A stretch of 64,000 nt of DNA from Vanilla planifolia (taxonomy: Eukaryota > Streptophyta > Magnoliopsida > Asparagales > Orchidaceae). The notes under the pieces were generated by a model. It was not told the DNA's origin. It ran no database searches and saw only the letters and a program-made list of their open reading frames with translations. Within the stretch, counting starts at the first letter, position 1; every line of letters starts with the position of its first letter. Positions 15,701-28,879 of this stretch are shown here, piece by piece. The stretch lies in the NCBI GenBank assembly GCA_023846275.1, contig CM043865.1, positions 28,501,912 to 28,565,911 of the forward strand, read 5' to 3'. The position numbers and the translations under genes are program-made.

Positions 15701-15910
15701 CAAACCTTGCCAATTCCCAGTTCGATGTCCACGTGACCATAATTTCGTAGGCTACAGGCTGGGAACAGTAACGGCTACACGTTTGCTTCTTCTTTTAAAA
15801 CTTCTCACTCTGTTAAACTGCGGTAAATTTTGGTTTATCCAAACATCGAAATTATCTTATTTATACGCAGCTTTCACCGACGTCATCGCTTCCCCGCTGG
15901 CTGCCAGTTA
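15701..15910 (-). promoter_or_regulatory. Probable GSK3-like promoter with G-box and TGACG-type site
   Basis: This GC-richer stretch lies just upstream of the inferred first exon of the kinase gene. It contains a palindromic G-box CACGTG at 15730-15735 and a GACGTC palindrome within 'ccgacgtcatcgc' near 15878-15890, both classic bZIP/bHLH binding words in plants. Two further ACGT/ACG-type words lie near 15775. No unambiguous TATA box could be placed. Function is inferred from position and motif only. Confidence 0.4.
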
Positions 15911-16860
15911 GCATTATTTTATTCTGAATAAGCTTGTCGAAAATCACTTGCAGATCAGTTATTATGAAAACTTGACCGAATTAACATAACAATAATAATT
16001 ATAATTATCTTTATTGAACATATGTTTTTGAAAAATTATTTTAAAAGTATTTTTGAAAATATATCTTATGTAAAAGAAAAAATTCACAAAAAATTGTATC
16101 ATATCCCACCTGTCATATTTATCTTATAATATAAAAATTATAAGAATATAAACAAATACTAAAATATACTTTAATATGATAACATTATCAAAACTCTTAA
16201 TTAATTGTGACCGTGAAACAATATTTCAAAATCATTTCTCAAATCTAGAATAAAACACAACATAACATGTATGATAAGAATATTCTAAATAATTCGTAGT
16301 AGAACTCTTAATAACTTATCTCAATTTATTTATAACTCAACAACTCTTTCTATCATTGTTACATAATGATTGCATTCACTTTGTTGTTTCTTTCACTTAT
16401 CAATTCTCTTTACTTCATTTTTTTTATTATGTCATTCCCTTTTTACTTCATCACTTATAGCTTATCCTGATTTGTCACATCCACTTATCATCGCCTTTCT
16501 TACTCTTTATAATTTGATTTTCTTAAATATTTTGGACCATATTTGCATACAAATTACTTTGTTACTCCAAGTTTTGTGAAGTTTAGTAAAGATTTCTAAT
16601 GCTTTTAACATATGTCAATGTGACCTTTTCTTTATTATTTTTTATCGTGATTTTAGTTTATCATACCCTTTTTTTAGTATCTCATCTTTGTACTATTTTA
16701 GAAGTTATTAGCCTAACATATGAAGTGACTAATGTGTTAGTTTTAATTCTTGTTCTAGCTAAAATTACCTTGGATAGATGTCTTTTATATTTTGTTTTTT
16801 TTATTTGTATATTTTACTTTATTTTTTTATTTCTAATATGTGTAGGTTAATATCTAAGTT
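15911..16860. other. AT-rich intergenic DNA
   Basis: Very AT-rich with no recognisable gene. Two plus-strand ORFs (16370-16579 and 16599-16850) translate to Phe/Leu/Ile-rich strings, the expected product of T-rich DNA, and have no family resemblance. Confidence 0.5.
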
Positions 16861-19800
16861 ACACATTATAATGTGAATTACTTATCTGGCATCACTAAGT
16901 GAATGGGGTATAAAAATGAAATATCTCACATTAATTACTAAGTTGTTATTTAATTGTTTATATGAGATATCATGTTCTTAAGATATTAAAATATTTTTTG
17001 AAGAAAAAACCCACTTGAGTTGATATAAGACAACCCAAAAAGATAATTTCTTAATATAATAATATAAGTATGTCACATTTGGTATTTAAGCATACTTTAC
17101 TTCTCTGATGTGATTTTATGATGAATTAAATATAAATTAATGAGCCTATGATACTTAAGGCTAAAGATGATGAAGAGTGAACACCATGTGATGTCTTGAG
17201 GGGGGAATCATAAGACAGAAAGTAGTTCCTAATATGCTTCTAAGTAGAGGCATACATAGATGAATTATCTCATATTAAATATTAAGAAAGTGATTTTAGT
17301 ATTTATATAAGTTTTCATGTTCTTAAGATATGATGCCTTTTGAGAAAAAAAACTTAGGTAATATAAGATGGTCAAGGAGATAATACCTTAATATAATAAG
17401 TCTAGGATATCACATATAATTTATCAGATAATTTAATACTATGTTCAGTCTATTGATATGATAAAAGAGAATACATGTATTATACAATAAGATTAGATAC
17501 ATCATATATGTATAATGTTTTATTGAATGACCAATATCATAATGACTCGAACAAACTCAATAAAGTAAGAGAAATAAGATTTATATCATATAGTATGATA
17601 GTAAAAAAATTTATAATAAATCATAAGACATTACATAATGAGAATATTGAGTCAAATCAATAACAAGAGATCATACAAGACTGATTAAGGATATCATATA
17701 AGTATGATCAAAGTAATTAACTATCAGTAGAAAGAAATATAACTCATCATATAATACAAAGTGAAGGGATCATATAGTATGATATTTTATATCTTAATAG
17801 TTCATAAAATTGAAATGATAAATGATTAAGATAATATATGCAAATAAGAGATCAAATGATAATAAATCATCAAGTTTCAGATGATAAGAAGTTGAAGATA
17901 TGTTCATAGGAAAAGAGACAAATGTTTGAAGAAGATGAAGGGTTAAGGATGTGAGAAGACATCATATGAGCATAAATGAAGTGGATTTCAAGACTTAGAA
18001 AAAATTTTAGTAATTAAGCTTCAATTGAGAGCTTTGGAGAGAGAAGAAAAGAGAAAAAAATGTCCCTAAGAGCTTAGAAAAGATACATGAAGAATTAAGA
18101 GAGACAAATTAAGAGAAAATCATAGGCAAAATTAGTACTAGAATTGTAATATTATTGTAGCACCAAGAGGAGAAGGAAGCATTTGAGAAATTACAAAATC
18201 CTATCTATTGTGTGACCACTACTTAGGAAATATAAGTTAAGAAAACATCTATTTATATGTATATGGTTTATATTATTATTATTTGAAGGCTAGAGTTTCC
18301 TTAAGTTAAGATATAAAATAGAAAATTTGAGGATATTATGCATATATTGATATAATGATGATTGGAATTAGTTTGTTACATAAATTTAAGTGTTATTTTA
18401 CTATTGGTACTAATAGATTACATACTAAATTGAATTGATTAAATTGAAAATGAAAATGATAAAGTTATAAAATAAGAGAAATAGTTCATGAATGGATTAG
18501 AAAATCTTGCATTTTATGTTTAATTTTGCTAGAAGGATAAAACCTTTAAGAGTTGAGTTAAAATAGTTTATTTGAGGATATTCATTATTTTTTATTATAA
18601 TAAAATGTTAACTATGTTGATTTGACATGTGACCTATTTATGATGATAATTTGTTTATGTTTACATGTTATTTCATAACATGTTACATTATCAATATAAG
18701 AGATACAAAAGACGAATGAAATGATAAAAAATATTCAAAAAATAAAATATAAGATAAGATATTGATAATTATCACATAAAGGAAACTAAAAAGATAAAAA
18801 TTTAAAAAGAGGAAAAGAAAATGCAAAATTTTAAGAATAAATAAGAAAAGGGTTAAGAAGATTTATAAAATTATATAAATATTAGTTATCTAAAATGATG
18901 ATTATCATTATATAGTAACATATTTCAGAGATAAGTCAAAAGTGATATATTAGTTGTCTAAAGTGATAATTACTATTTTAGAATAGTTTATTTCGTAATG
19001 GGCTAATAACATCAATATATTGGTTGTCTAAATGACAATTATGATTTTGGAACAGTGCGATTCAAAAATGAGCCAAAAGAGACATCATTTAAAGTTATTT
19101 TTATTTGAAATATGCTTAATCTTGTTTAATATAAAATAAAAAGGTCTTGTGTAGCAACCCTTTGTCGACCCTTCTCGAATTTTGGTATTAAATCATTTAC
19201 TTCTACTTTTTTTTTAATTTTGAAAATATAAAAATCATTCTTATCTCTTTATAAAAAACAATAATAGAAGTAACTTTTAAAGCTCATTAAATGTAAATTT
19301 TTAATTCATAGCAAAAAAATAACTTTAGCATAAAACCTTTTTAAAGAAATCCCTTTTAAATGCTTGTAAAACAAAATAATAAATCTTGCCTTAAAAATGA
19401 TTTGGCATTAAATTGCATTACCAATATGGAAATCACTTAAATTTTAAATAATTAAAATATTAGAGAACATGATAGTCTTACAACTTTAAACAAGTTAGGT
19501 TCAACTATCATCATAATAAAAAATTATTTCATGTCAATCATAGTCACATGAGTCAATATTAGCACAACTTTTACAAAATTAAATAAGAAAATAAAAGATC
19601 CTTTTTAGGTCAAGCCAACATGATCTAACTCTCATTACTCTTATGTAGATGAATAGAAGTTTTGGAGATGATCTCATTTGAAAAAAAAATAATACTTACA
19701 TAGAATATTAAGCATTGTTATATAAGTTTAAAATTAGTCAAAAATATTATTTGAGTATATTAATAAAAAAACTCCATGATACAAGCTTAACAGTATCGAG

Positions 19801-21500
19801 TTTATAATTTTTTAGAGATCTATAGATATTTTTATGCATTTTCAAAAATTCACATATAATTATGATTATCAAAAGATCATTTATGATAGATTTAAAATTT
19901 CAACTTACATCACATATGATTATCAAATGATAGATTTATAGATATGAGAATATAAGATAAATTAGGGTAAATTTATAATTTAAGAAATTTTGATTTAAGT
20001 TAAATCTATATGATAGAGAATAGATTTATAAATAATAAAATATTAGAGGGGCAAAATGTTAATTTTAGTATTTAAGTCTCTACCAATTTTTTGAGTGAAA
20101 GGAATCTATGTTTGGTGATGCAACATCATTTTAGAAAGCTTTTTTCAACAAAAATTATTAATGAATTAAATACGTAATCATTGATCATGCAAGTATTACA
20201 AAAAATTAATATAGTATGATGCAAAGGGAGTTTTTAAAAATAGTTAGGCGAAGATGTACAATATGATGAATAATAATATATATTATGATAATGTGAAGAT
20301 TAGTAACATAAATAAAATTGTCTTTACAAAGTAAAGGAAATCTCATATAAGTATGATAATAGGATCATAATAATACGATAAGAAAAAATTAAGGTAGATT
20401 TAGATGATATTAAGAATTATATAATACGATTAAGGTGATTTATATTTGTACGATCAATATAAACACAATAGATTTTTAAAATTAAAAAAAAATGAACTAT
20501 CATGAAAACTAGCTTTGGGGTGAGTTTAATCATCAAGAATCTTGGAAATAAAAGATTAGTCGATGAAAAGAAATCCACATGAAGGAACATAACTATTGAA
20601 GCATTTGAAAGGCCAAGAAGGTGGAACATCATAAGAATAAATATAAATAAGATGTTGGTAGTGACTTGAAAATGTTTTTGGAAAATTGAGAGGTCAAATA
20701 TTTGGTTAAGGGTTGTAAGAGAAGAAGAGAGTAGAAGAATATGAATCCAAGAGAGTTGTGAAAATATTCAAGCTTTAGTGTGACCACCACACAAAGAAAA
20801 ATAAGAGATGGATAAACTTTTTCAATGTATATATGTTTATTGTTTAATGTTTGTAGGTTAAATGCCATAAAAAGATTTCATTTTTTTTACAAGAATTAGA
20901 GTTGTTTATATAGATTTTTTATTGTTATGGTTGATGAATGATACAATGTTAATTTGTTTGAGCATTATGAAGGTTTTTAATTGTTTCAAATGAAAGTTAT
21001 TGGATCCTTTTGCTAATAAAATTGCTTGCATACTTATTATGATTTCATGATGTTTTCATGCTAATGTCAATTTACATATTTATGTTCATAAAAAAGAAAA
21101 ATTAGAAAATGGACAGATGCAATGTTGATGTAAAAATGATAATGATATGAAAAAGGAAAGAAAATGAAAAAAAGAAGAAGAATTTGGTGAAGAGAAGAAA
21201 ATGTTATAGATGAATGGATGCTTTTGTTGTCCAAAGCGGTGACTAACATTTAGAAACAACTTATTCTAAATATAAGCTAAAAGAGCCAAACATCTAAGTT
21301 ATTTATATAGACTAAGGGTTCTTAAATATGCACAATTGTTAATGGTGTGACATTTAACAATTCCTAAAAAAGGAAAAAAATATGAAAAATTACAAAGTAG
21401 TAAAGGAGAAGCATGATTAAGAGTTTTCACATGAAAATTTTACTTGATTCTTTATATTTTATTATCTGATCTTTTCTTAATTGTAATATTATGCTTGACA
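16861..21500. repeat. Pair of strongly diverged long repeats, probably LTR remnants
   Basis: Two segments share the same order of landmarks. In the left one (about 17.9-19.09 kb) a purine-rich stretch is followed by 'gtgtgaccact' (near 18220), a Tyr-codon-like T-rich part and then the 68-70-bp motif containing 'gttgtctaaa'. The right one (about 20.6-21.29 kb) has the purine-rich stretch, 'gtgtgaccacca' (near 20778) and one unit with 'gttgtccaaa' (near 21226). The similarity is patchy, so the copies are old. They could be two LTRs or two independent insertions of one family; no primer site or pol domain was seen between them. Confidence 0.4.
18881..19086. repeat. Three tandem copies of a 68-70-bp unit
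   Basis: Units start at 18881, 18949 and 19019, each opening with 'attRgttRtctaaa' followed by a 'gataatta' type word and ending in a purine-rich 'agtcaaaagtga' like segment. The copies differ at many positions. A related single unit lies at about 21220-21290. This looks like a sub-repeat inside a retroelement LTR. Confidence 0.6.
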
Positions 21501-22926
21501 CCCTTCCTCTCAATACTAGAGCTTTGATGAATCAATACTTCAGAATTCTTACTATGATCAACCCTAGACCTCAATAAGATGTGGTATAATAACAAAAATT
21601 TTACTCATTCAAAGAACATTTCAAAGGATAAGCATCCCTTTTTATAGGGAGCTTGAGTATAAAAGATAATAAAAAATAAAAAAATTACAAAATTAGTGAT
21701 CAAAAGCTATTGTCAGATAGTTTTCTAAAAACTATCATTTTGGTTTCAAAGATATGTTGTCTAAAAAACTGTTGCTATATAGCTTTTTAAGAAATTGTTA
21801 TTTTGATCAAAATTTTTTGCGATCAAAGCTTTTTCCAAACAACTTTCTAAAATGTTGTATTTTTTATTCAACCTCAATTGAGTTCATGCAAGTTATCGCT
21901 AGTTGGATTCGGGTTGACATGTCACAGTTCTGGTCGATAGGTCGATGTGGCTTCAATGGTGTCGTGGGATCCAAGTCAATGTGTCATGGATGTGTTGTGC
22001 ATTGTTGGTAGTGTCATATGTTAAATTCAAGTGAACATGTCATGGATAAGGTTGACATGTTGGCATGTCATTTGTGGATCCGAGTGGTTTCATGAGTCGC
22101 ATGAACTATTACTATCAGGTTAGTTTGGTAGGTTAGTTAGACATGGTAAATCTAAGTGCATTTTTTGGTTTCATATCTCAAGATTTAGAACTAATATAGA
22201 AGACTTGTTCTTCGATCTATTTTCGACCAAATGCAACTTAAGTCAACTGTCAGGTCGAGTCAAGTCAAAGACAAGGGGTAGAGGTGGCGATAGACAACTA
22301 AGCTAATAGAATTGTGCCTAATGAGCCTTTTTTTGGATCTTTTTGTATTTTCAATGAAAATTTTGAGCCTAAAATACAATTTAAACTCCATTTTGACCCT
22401 ACACATGATGAAATAATGCTTTAATTGTGTGAAAGTTCCAATGTCTGATGGGTTCTTGAGCATCAAGAATTTAGACTAGTATCAACACAATAAATTTTAT
22501 TTGTACAAAATTTAGGATAATATAATAACTCTAATAATTAAATATGTGAACTCATTATAAACATAACTAACTCTCATGTTGATATAGAGGACAAGTGAAC
22601 TCAAATGGACATAGAGGTACATTAAATGCGTCATGTAAAAAAGGTTCTTCAATAAATAACTTAAGCATGGATAAATAATATAGTATGACATTAACATATA
22701 TGAAATAATTAATATCACATATTTTAACACATGAAAAAAAATTGATTGTATAATTTGAATAAAAAATTAGTACAAGTAGTATTTTCATTGACAATAGTAA
22801 CTTAATAGAATCAAAAGTATGAATGCTTTTGTAAGTTTCAAAGAAGACAAAGAGTGGTCACTCACGCCTTGAGAGAGGAATCACTGGATAAGGAATAGCT
22901 CTTATGTAAGATTTTTAGGGGTGTAA
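21501..22926. other. AT-rich DNA with no gene recognised
   Basis: A patch of more balanced composition around 21880-22270 has repeated words such as 'gacatgtca' and 'catgtcat', but no coding exon. The rest is AT-rich. The patch may be a fragment of another transposable element. Confidence 0.4.
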
Positions 22927-24745
22927 GGATTATGATATCTCACTTAATTAAACTCCTACATCCTTTTTAAGCATATTTTATAGATCAAATATAAGTTCTA
23001 CAACTTTAAAATTTAAAAATACATCAAATTAAGAGTGTCTCAAAAAATTTGCCATTATGATAATGACTAGATTTTATATTTGAGTATATCATTGTGAAGA
23101 TGTCATTGTGAGATATCCTTATGTATGTAGTTTATAATTTATGTAAGGGAATTGAATATGATATGAATTTATAAAGTTAATATTAATGAAAAGGGTCTTA
23201 TTTTAGTCCTCTTTTTTTAATAAAAAGATAAACTTCTCTCTTAAGAGAAAATTACCCTATGGGAAAAACTTTATGTGAGAAAGAGAGATGAGAGGAGAGT
23301 TAGAGAAGAAAAAAAAGGAAGCAACACTGTCCCTTGCAAAAAATTAAAGAGATAAAAAAAAGAAGGAAAGAAGTCTCAAGAAAGAAAGGGATTCTCAACT
23401 CTATTTTGTAGCAATAACATGGAAATGTATGGATCCTACTCAAGCTTTCTCCTTAAAGTATATATAAATTAATTTCAATATTAAGTAAGGGCTACATATA
23501 GGTTTTAGTGAAGATTTGAAAGGGCTCAAGATTGTTACTATTTTTTATTAAAATGGTCATACAAGATAATCGACTAGATTATACTAGTACAACTATGGCA
23601 ATAAGGGCTGGATAATTTTTCAAACACATGTAAAAAGAAAGTTAGCTTAAAATCATACTTATGTGATCAATATATTATACTAGTATGATAATGTAATTTT
23701 ACTATACAAATATATTAGCTATCATACAAGTACAAATGGTTGTATGAATATTAAGGTGTGACATTTTGTATTAAATGATTGATTATACTAATACAAAATA
23801 TAGATTGTCTTGTACAATACAAATTTTTATATTTTAATAGATATCAACTATATAATTTGTTGTTCGACAAGTATCAAGCATGAAACACATAGTATGATGT
23901 TAGATATCATAATATATGATATGAAATCAAAAGTATAACTAAGGCTTAGATCATATAATACTAAATGAGGATTAGACTAGTATGATTTTTTGATAAATAT
24001 GTTTACTACGGAACTTTCATCTAATCTCTAATACGACCCATTGATTATCATATGTTATATTGTATAATAATGATATCAAACAGGTATAACCATAGTAATA
24101 TAGTGATCTGACCATTATAAAAGCCTAGCCATAAAGTACAATAGAACCAATCATACTATAAAAGATGATGATAAGAATGAAAAAGAGAGCAATTTGTTAA
24201 GCAGTGCTTTTGAAAAATATTTTTTATAATGAAAATAAAATTATTATTGATAAACATTAATGTAACTATTATAGAGAATGAGAAAAATTGATAAAAAAAA
24301 GTAAAAGTAATAAAAAAGATATCTCAAGGCTATCAAGTAGGTAAATCGAATTAATTATGATATAAGTAAATTATTAAATATTTCTTAATATCATTATAAA
24401 ATATGTGATAATATGAGTATTGTGTATATAATATTCTTTTATATATGTTTTGATTTCTTTATAGTACATTATGATTAGTAACGTAAAAAGAAAAGAAAAG
24501 AAAAGAAAAAAATAGGTTAATATAGCTTGAAAAAGAGCATAACTATATTGGATAGTAACCTGATAAATATAATATATGATATAGATCACCTTTGGTTTGT
24601 AGTGTCTAAAGATAAGGCCATGATATGCAAAGGTATCAACTCAATAATGATGAAATACTTCACTCTTAAGTAGTATATGTACCTAAAGACAAGGTTATGT
24701 CATATCAATGGTCTCATTTATCTATCAATATTGCATGTTGGCTAT

Positions 24746-26091
24746 ATGGGTGGTGCGGACACCAGTTACATTCGAGACTTTCGACGCGCCCAATCCCGTC
24801 AGGCACGATATAGCTCGAGGAATTTATTTTTGTACAGGGTCAATTTGGAGCTCGAAAATAAAATCTATGCTAAAAAACGGACTTTTAAAACATTCAAGAC
24901 GCTCACCGGCGACTCAGGTCCCACCGCCCCACCGAACGCCGTCCGTCCGCCGCCGTCTGCCGGCAGTCCGCCGGCCGCCGCCCAACAGCCGCTCCGCAGG
25001 CGCGCGCGCACGAGCTCAGCCAGGACCGCGGCGCGCCCCCCGCGCGCGGGTACCGCACCATCGGCGCGACGGCCCCTACGGGCCGCCAGCGACTCGTCCG
25101 CCTCCGATCGGGTCACCGCGGTCGGTATCGGGTCCGCCCGTCCCGATTATGCTTTCGGGTCACCCGCCTGCCCTAGCGGGTCGGCGCGACCCGAACTCCG
25201 CCGCACCCGCCCACGCCGCGCCGAAAGCGCCGACAACAGTGCCCACCGCCCATACGCGCGGCGCGCGCGCGACAGCTCAACCGTCCCCTTGCAAGTTCTA
25301 ATTAAGTTTGGGAACAGCTTATTTTAAGGCTTTTATGTATTTTTGTACCCTTAGGCTCCCTATAAAAGGGGAGGCCTACCCTTATGTTTTGGAGATACGC
25401 TTAGTGAATGAGAATTTGTGTTTTCTTGCATCTTGTTGAGAGCTCAAGTGTGAGTGCATCAAGAACTTCGACGTGCTGATTCGTCGAGGCTCCGATACTG
25501 GAAGGAGGGGTGTGAGGCCCAAGCGGTGAGACGCCGTGCCAGTCCATCAACCATTCTGAAGCAATATCTTCGCGCATCACCCACGAAACGCAAGTCAACT
25601 TCCGTACTAACGGTACGCTCGGAAACTTCCCGCCACTTCCCTTGACGTGTTTCCTTCGCGGATTTTGGATTTCCTCGCTGTTCACTTTCCTACTATCCGA
25701 TTTTCTTCGTTGCCTCTGGTTCACTCTTTTCGCGTACAACTTACTTCGTTATCCTCGAAACTAGTGTTGATTAGTTCGATCATCCGACTCTTAATTCTGT
25801 GTTGAGCGATCTTTCAAAATTTTATTTTTCGAGATCGGTATTATTAACCCATCCCGAGTACCCCGTGTCTGCGCCGTCGAGAGGTAGCGGGCCTAGCATA
25901 CGGAGCAACCTCTGTGTTGCCCACGGTCCCCTCTTGGTTAGGATCGCCTTGGACGGGTGTCTCAAGCGTGTTACATTTTTCGAAATTTCACGTAATTTCC
26001 CACAAGTTTTCTTTATTTCCCTAAAAGTTTGCAGGTTAATCGCTTGTATTGCTCAATAAACAAAAGCTTAAATCCATCCGGCATCAATGGG
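24746..26091. mobile_element. Solo LTR with perfect 5-bp target duplication
   Basis: The element proper is 24751-26086 (1336 bp). It begins 'TGGTGCGGACACC' and ends 'CCGGCATCA'; the two ends form an imperfect inverted repeat with canonical TG...CA. It is flanked on both sides by ATGGG (24746-24750 and 26087-26091). There is no second LTR, primer site or pol sequence, so it is a solo LTR produced by recombination between the two LTRs of a once complete element. It sits inside the older 5' LTR. Its GC- and CpG-rich middle (about 24895-25290) contrasts sharply with the AT-rich host and suggests a fairly recent insertion. Copia or gypsy origin cannot be decided from the LTR alone. Confidence 0.88.
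25361..25370 (+). promoter_or_regulatory. TATA box of the solo LTR
   Basis: The word TATAAAAGGG at 25361-25370 stands in a GC-richer context ('ggctccc' before, 'gaggcc' after) about 610 bp into the LTR. This is the expected place for the U3 promoter, so transcription of the parental element would have started about 25-35 bp downstream on the plus strand. An AATAAA at 26055-26060 near the LTR end is a candidate poly(A) signal. Confidence 0.6.
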
Positions 26092-27123
26092 CAACAATTA
26101 CATGATTAAGTTGTAAGTACTCAAAGATAAACACCAACATTCTAGCACCTTATACTTCATCAACATAAGATATTGGTATTAGAGGGCAAGATTTTGTGAT
26201 AATGAAATACTTCTTTCTCAAGTTTCATGGATACTTAAAGATGAAACTCTAACATTTTGAGTGTCTTGTTTTCTATTACATAGGATGTTAGCATTAAGGG
26301 ATCATACTTAGTGATTATAAGATATTTCACTTCCTGATGTCATGATACTCAAAGATAAGATCATAAAATTTTAGAGTATTGAGACATATGTTGATAAGAT
26401 ATGATATGTTATCCTTAAGTAATAAGATAAGAGTCACGAAAAAGTTTGGACCTAAAAGAAGAAGAAACATGTGAACTAAAAGGAATGCAAAAATTAAAAA
26501 AATGAAAAAAAAAGAAATATAGAGGAAATAAAATAAAAGTAAAACGAAAAGTGCTATATACTTATGATGATTGGATATGTATATATATATGGTCATATAG
26601 GTATCGTTGTGGCATTTTTATATAAATTACCATACATCATTTTATTTACTATTCTATCTTATTACTTAATTATTTTATTTTCTCTCTATACTTCTTTACT
26701 ACATGTAGCTAAAGTTTTTTATTAATTATATCATATTTATTTTTTACTTTCATTATAGGATAAAATATTAACACTCAATAAGCTGAGGGTCCTTAGAAGA
26801 TAGTTTAGAACTCATGGTCTAAGAAATTGATGCATTTGGTGAGTGTGAGGAATATTATATGTATATGAATATATTTATATTTTATTATAGATTTTTATAT
26901 CAATTCTAGTTTTACACTTACATGTAATATGACAACTATTTGTTTTTTGTGTGTTTCTATTTAGGTTGAAATGTTTCAAGATTATTGTAGATTTTTATCA
27001 TAGCTCATTTTAGAATGCATGTCTTGTTTTTTATACTGTAAATTTTGATTAAACGAATAAATTGATATTATAGATGTAATATATCAATTTGTGTTGATTG
27101 ACGTTAGACAAGGTGCGATAAGG

Positions 27124-27137
27124 TGGTATCAAAGCCC
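27124..27137 (+). other. Primer-binding site, tRNA-Met type
   Basis: The 14 bases TGGTATCAAAGCCC lie 13 bp after the inferred LTR end. Most plant LTR retrotransposons carry TGGTATCAGAGC here, complementary to the 3' end of initiator tRNA-Met; this copy differs at one position (A for G). It fixes the element's orientation as plus strand. Confidence 0.75.
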
Positions 27138-28860
27138 AAGGTTAGAAAAAATAATGATATACTTTTTAATGAAGATATTAGAATAGTATGTACATAAGTA
27201 TAAGTGATGGATGTTACCTTAATACTTAAAAACTAAATTATGGAATGAAATGAACTAGAAATAAAAGATAAAAAAGTGATGGTAAGAGATGAAATCTAGA
27301 TCACAGTTGTAAAAAGGCAAGATAACATGCGTAAAGATAAAAATAATGTCCTTTTTAAGAAGTGTAATTGGGTTTGAGATAAGAAAAGACTTATTATGTT
27401 TGAATTTCTCAAGTCAAAATAAAATTATAAAGAATTTGGTTGTGGCTGTAGAGTTGCCCTTGAATGGTTATATAAGTTGTGAGACCCTTTATTAACTTGA
27501 GCCTGGTAAAGGAGTCGTATATGTTGTTGTTTTAGAGAGTATCATTATAGACTAGCCTATAACCTCGAGGATGACAATTGCATCTTTCTTGATGATACCT
27601 AATGTTACAAATGCGTTATTAGGTATGTGAAAATTGAACATACATATGCTTTCTATTTATACAAATGGTATTTTTTTCTTTGTTACAATTGTACAAGTAG
27701 TTGGATTCAAATATTTGGAGACTATTTGGGTATAGTTGTTGAGGAAATAAAAATGAGAGAAGTCATTAATTCTAATTGATAGTGGAAAGAAAATTATTTG
27801 AATGTGATATGGATAGCACTTAAAGCATGATAGAAAGAATATTTTGGTAACTACAACACCTCTAAAAAAGATTATTTATTTATTGAATTATGAGTGTCAT
27901 AAGAATCTTGTTAATTTATTTAGAAGTTTGAACTAGCATCCTCATTAGAAAAATGGAATTAATGTTAGAGATGTTAGAAGTGAAATTAATATTCAAAAAG
28001 TTTATATAAGATATGATATATGATGATTAACTTGAGTTTTAGAGATGAAATGGATTGCAATCACATTGGTAATGTCACCACTTAAACAAAATTTATGTGA
28101 AAATTAAAAATAATGGTCCTATGATTATTTTCATTGTTGTGAGCCAAAACGTTTTTTTTGGAATTATTATGATGATGTAAATAAGGATGATTAAGAAATA
28201 ATTTGTAGAAGGAATATGATTCTCAAGTTAGTCAGAAAAAAAATGAAGTAAAACTTTGTAACTAGGTGATGATAAGGATCGATAAATGTGAGATTATTAA
28301 GCTGCATTATTTTTATTTGGAGAAAATAGGATAAGATAGTAAAATAATGGTTGTTTTATCTTGTATGTTTACCAAAAACCTTATTATCGAGCATGAGGTG
28401 AGAAGCTCAATAACAAAGTGGAGTTCATAAGAGAATTATGAAGCTAAGTGGACAAAATTTCAATGTAAGAGTAAGAGAGTAGAAAATAAGTCTTAAAGTT
28501 TCACTTACACTTATGGGAGGAAACTCCTTAGTTAAGAGTTTGTTTAGTAAAAAGGCGTTGTCTAGCTAAGGAATCCAATCGCATAAATTGGGAGATTAAA
28601 ATAAGTCCCAAAGGAGTATGATGGGGAGATTAAAATTTGAAGTATTATCTAAGATGAAAATAACTATAATACTTTGAGGAATCTTTCTTGGGTCTCTTAA
28701 TATGTTGTCCTTATTGAGATTGTGTGAAGCATAAATTAGAGACAATTGAAAATTCTAGTTCCTATGTTGGTGACAATTCAATACTATAGCAATTTCTTTA
28801 GAGAAATTAATCAAGCAAAGAAATGTGAATGTTGAAGTGGTAATGAAGATGTGATTGAGA
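27138..28860 (+). pseudogene. Inner region of the element: gag/protease/RT core unrecognisable
   Basis: In an intact element this would hold gag, protease and most of the reverse transcriptase and would be about twice as long. Here only AT-rich, stop-filled sequence is seen. I found neither a zinc knuckle nor an aspartic protease triad nor the YxDD box. Parts appear deleted, since the recognisable RT tail begins right after this stretch. Confidence 0.4.
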
Positions 28861-28879
28861 AAAGGATGAGGAGATATAA

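Larger units (their letters stand above)
22927..27110 (+). repeat. 5' LTR of the Tekay/Del-like element, split by a nested LTR
   Basis: The segment aligns with the 3' LTR from 'ggattatgat' (22927, against 'tgattatgat' at 30861) to 'gttagaca' (27110, against 'attaacca' at 33750). Clear landmarks shared with the other copy include 'gattatactagtac' near 23576, the stretch around 'gaagattagactagtatgat' near 23966, and the tandem 'gatacttcact' units. The nested insertion occupies 24751-26091 including one target-site copy. The two LTRs differ heavily by substitutions and small gaps, so the parent element is old. Confidence 0.75.

Noticed and set aside
24677-25327. Two overlapping long ORFs (216 and 197 aa), the longest plus-strand ORFs in the window
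   Set aside because: They run across the left end of the solo LTR and its GC-rich U3 part. They are Ala/Pro/Arg-rich by composition, have no domain, and start outside the element, so they are not genes.
25401-25739. 112-aa minus-strand ORF
   Set aside because: It lies wholly within the solo LTR (R/U5 part) and has no recognisable domain.
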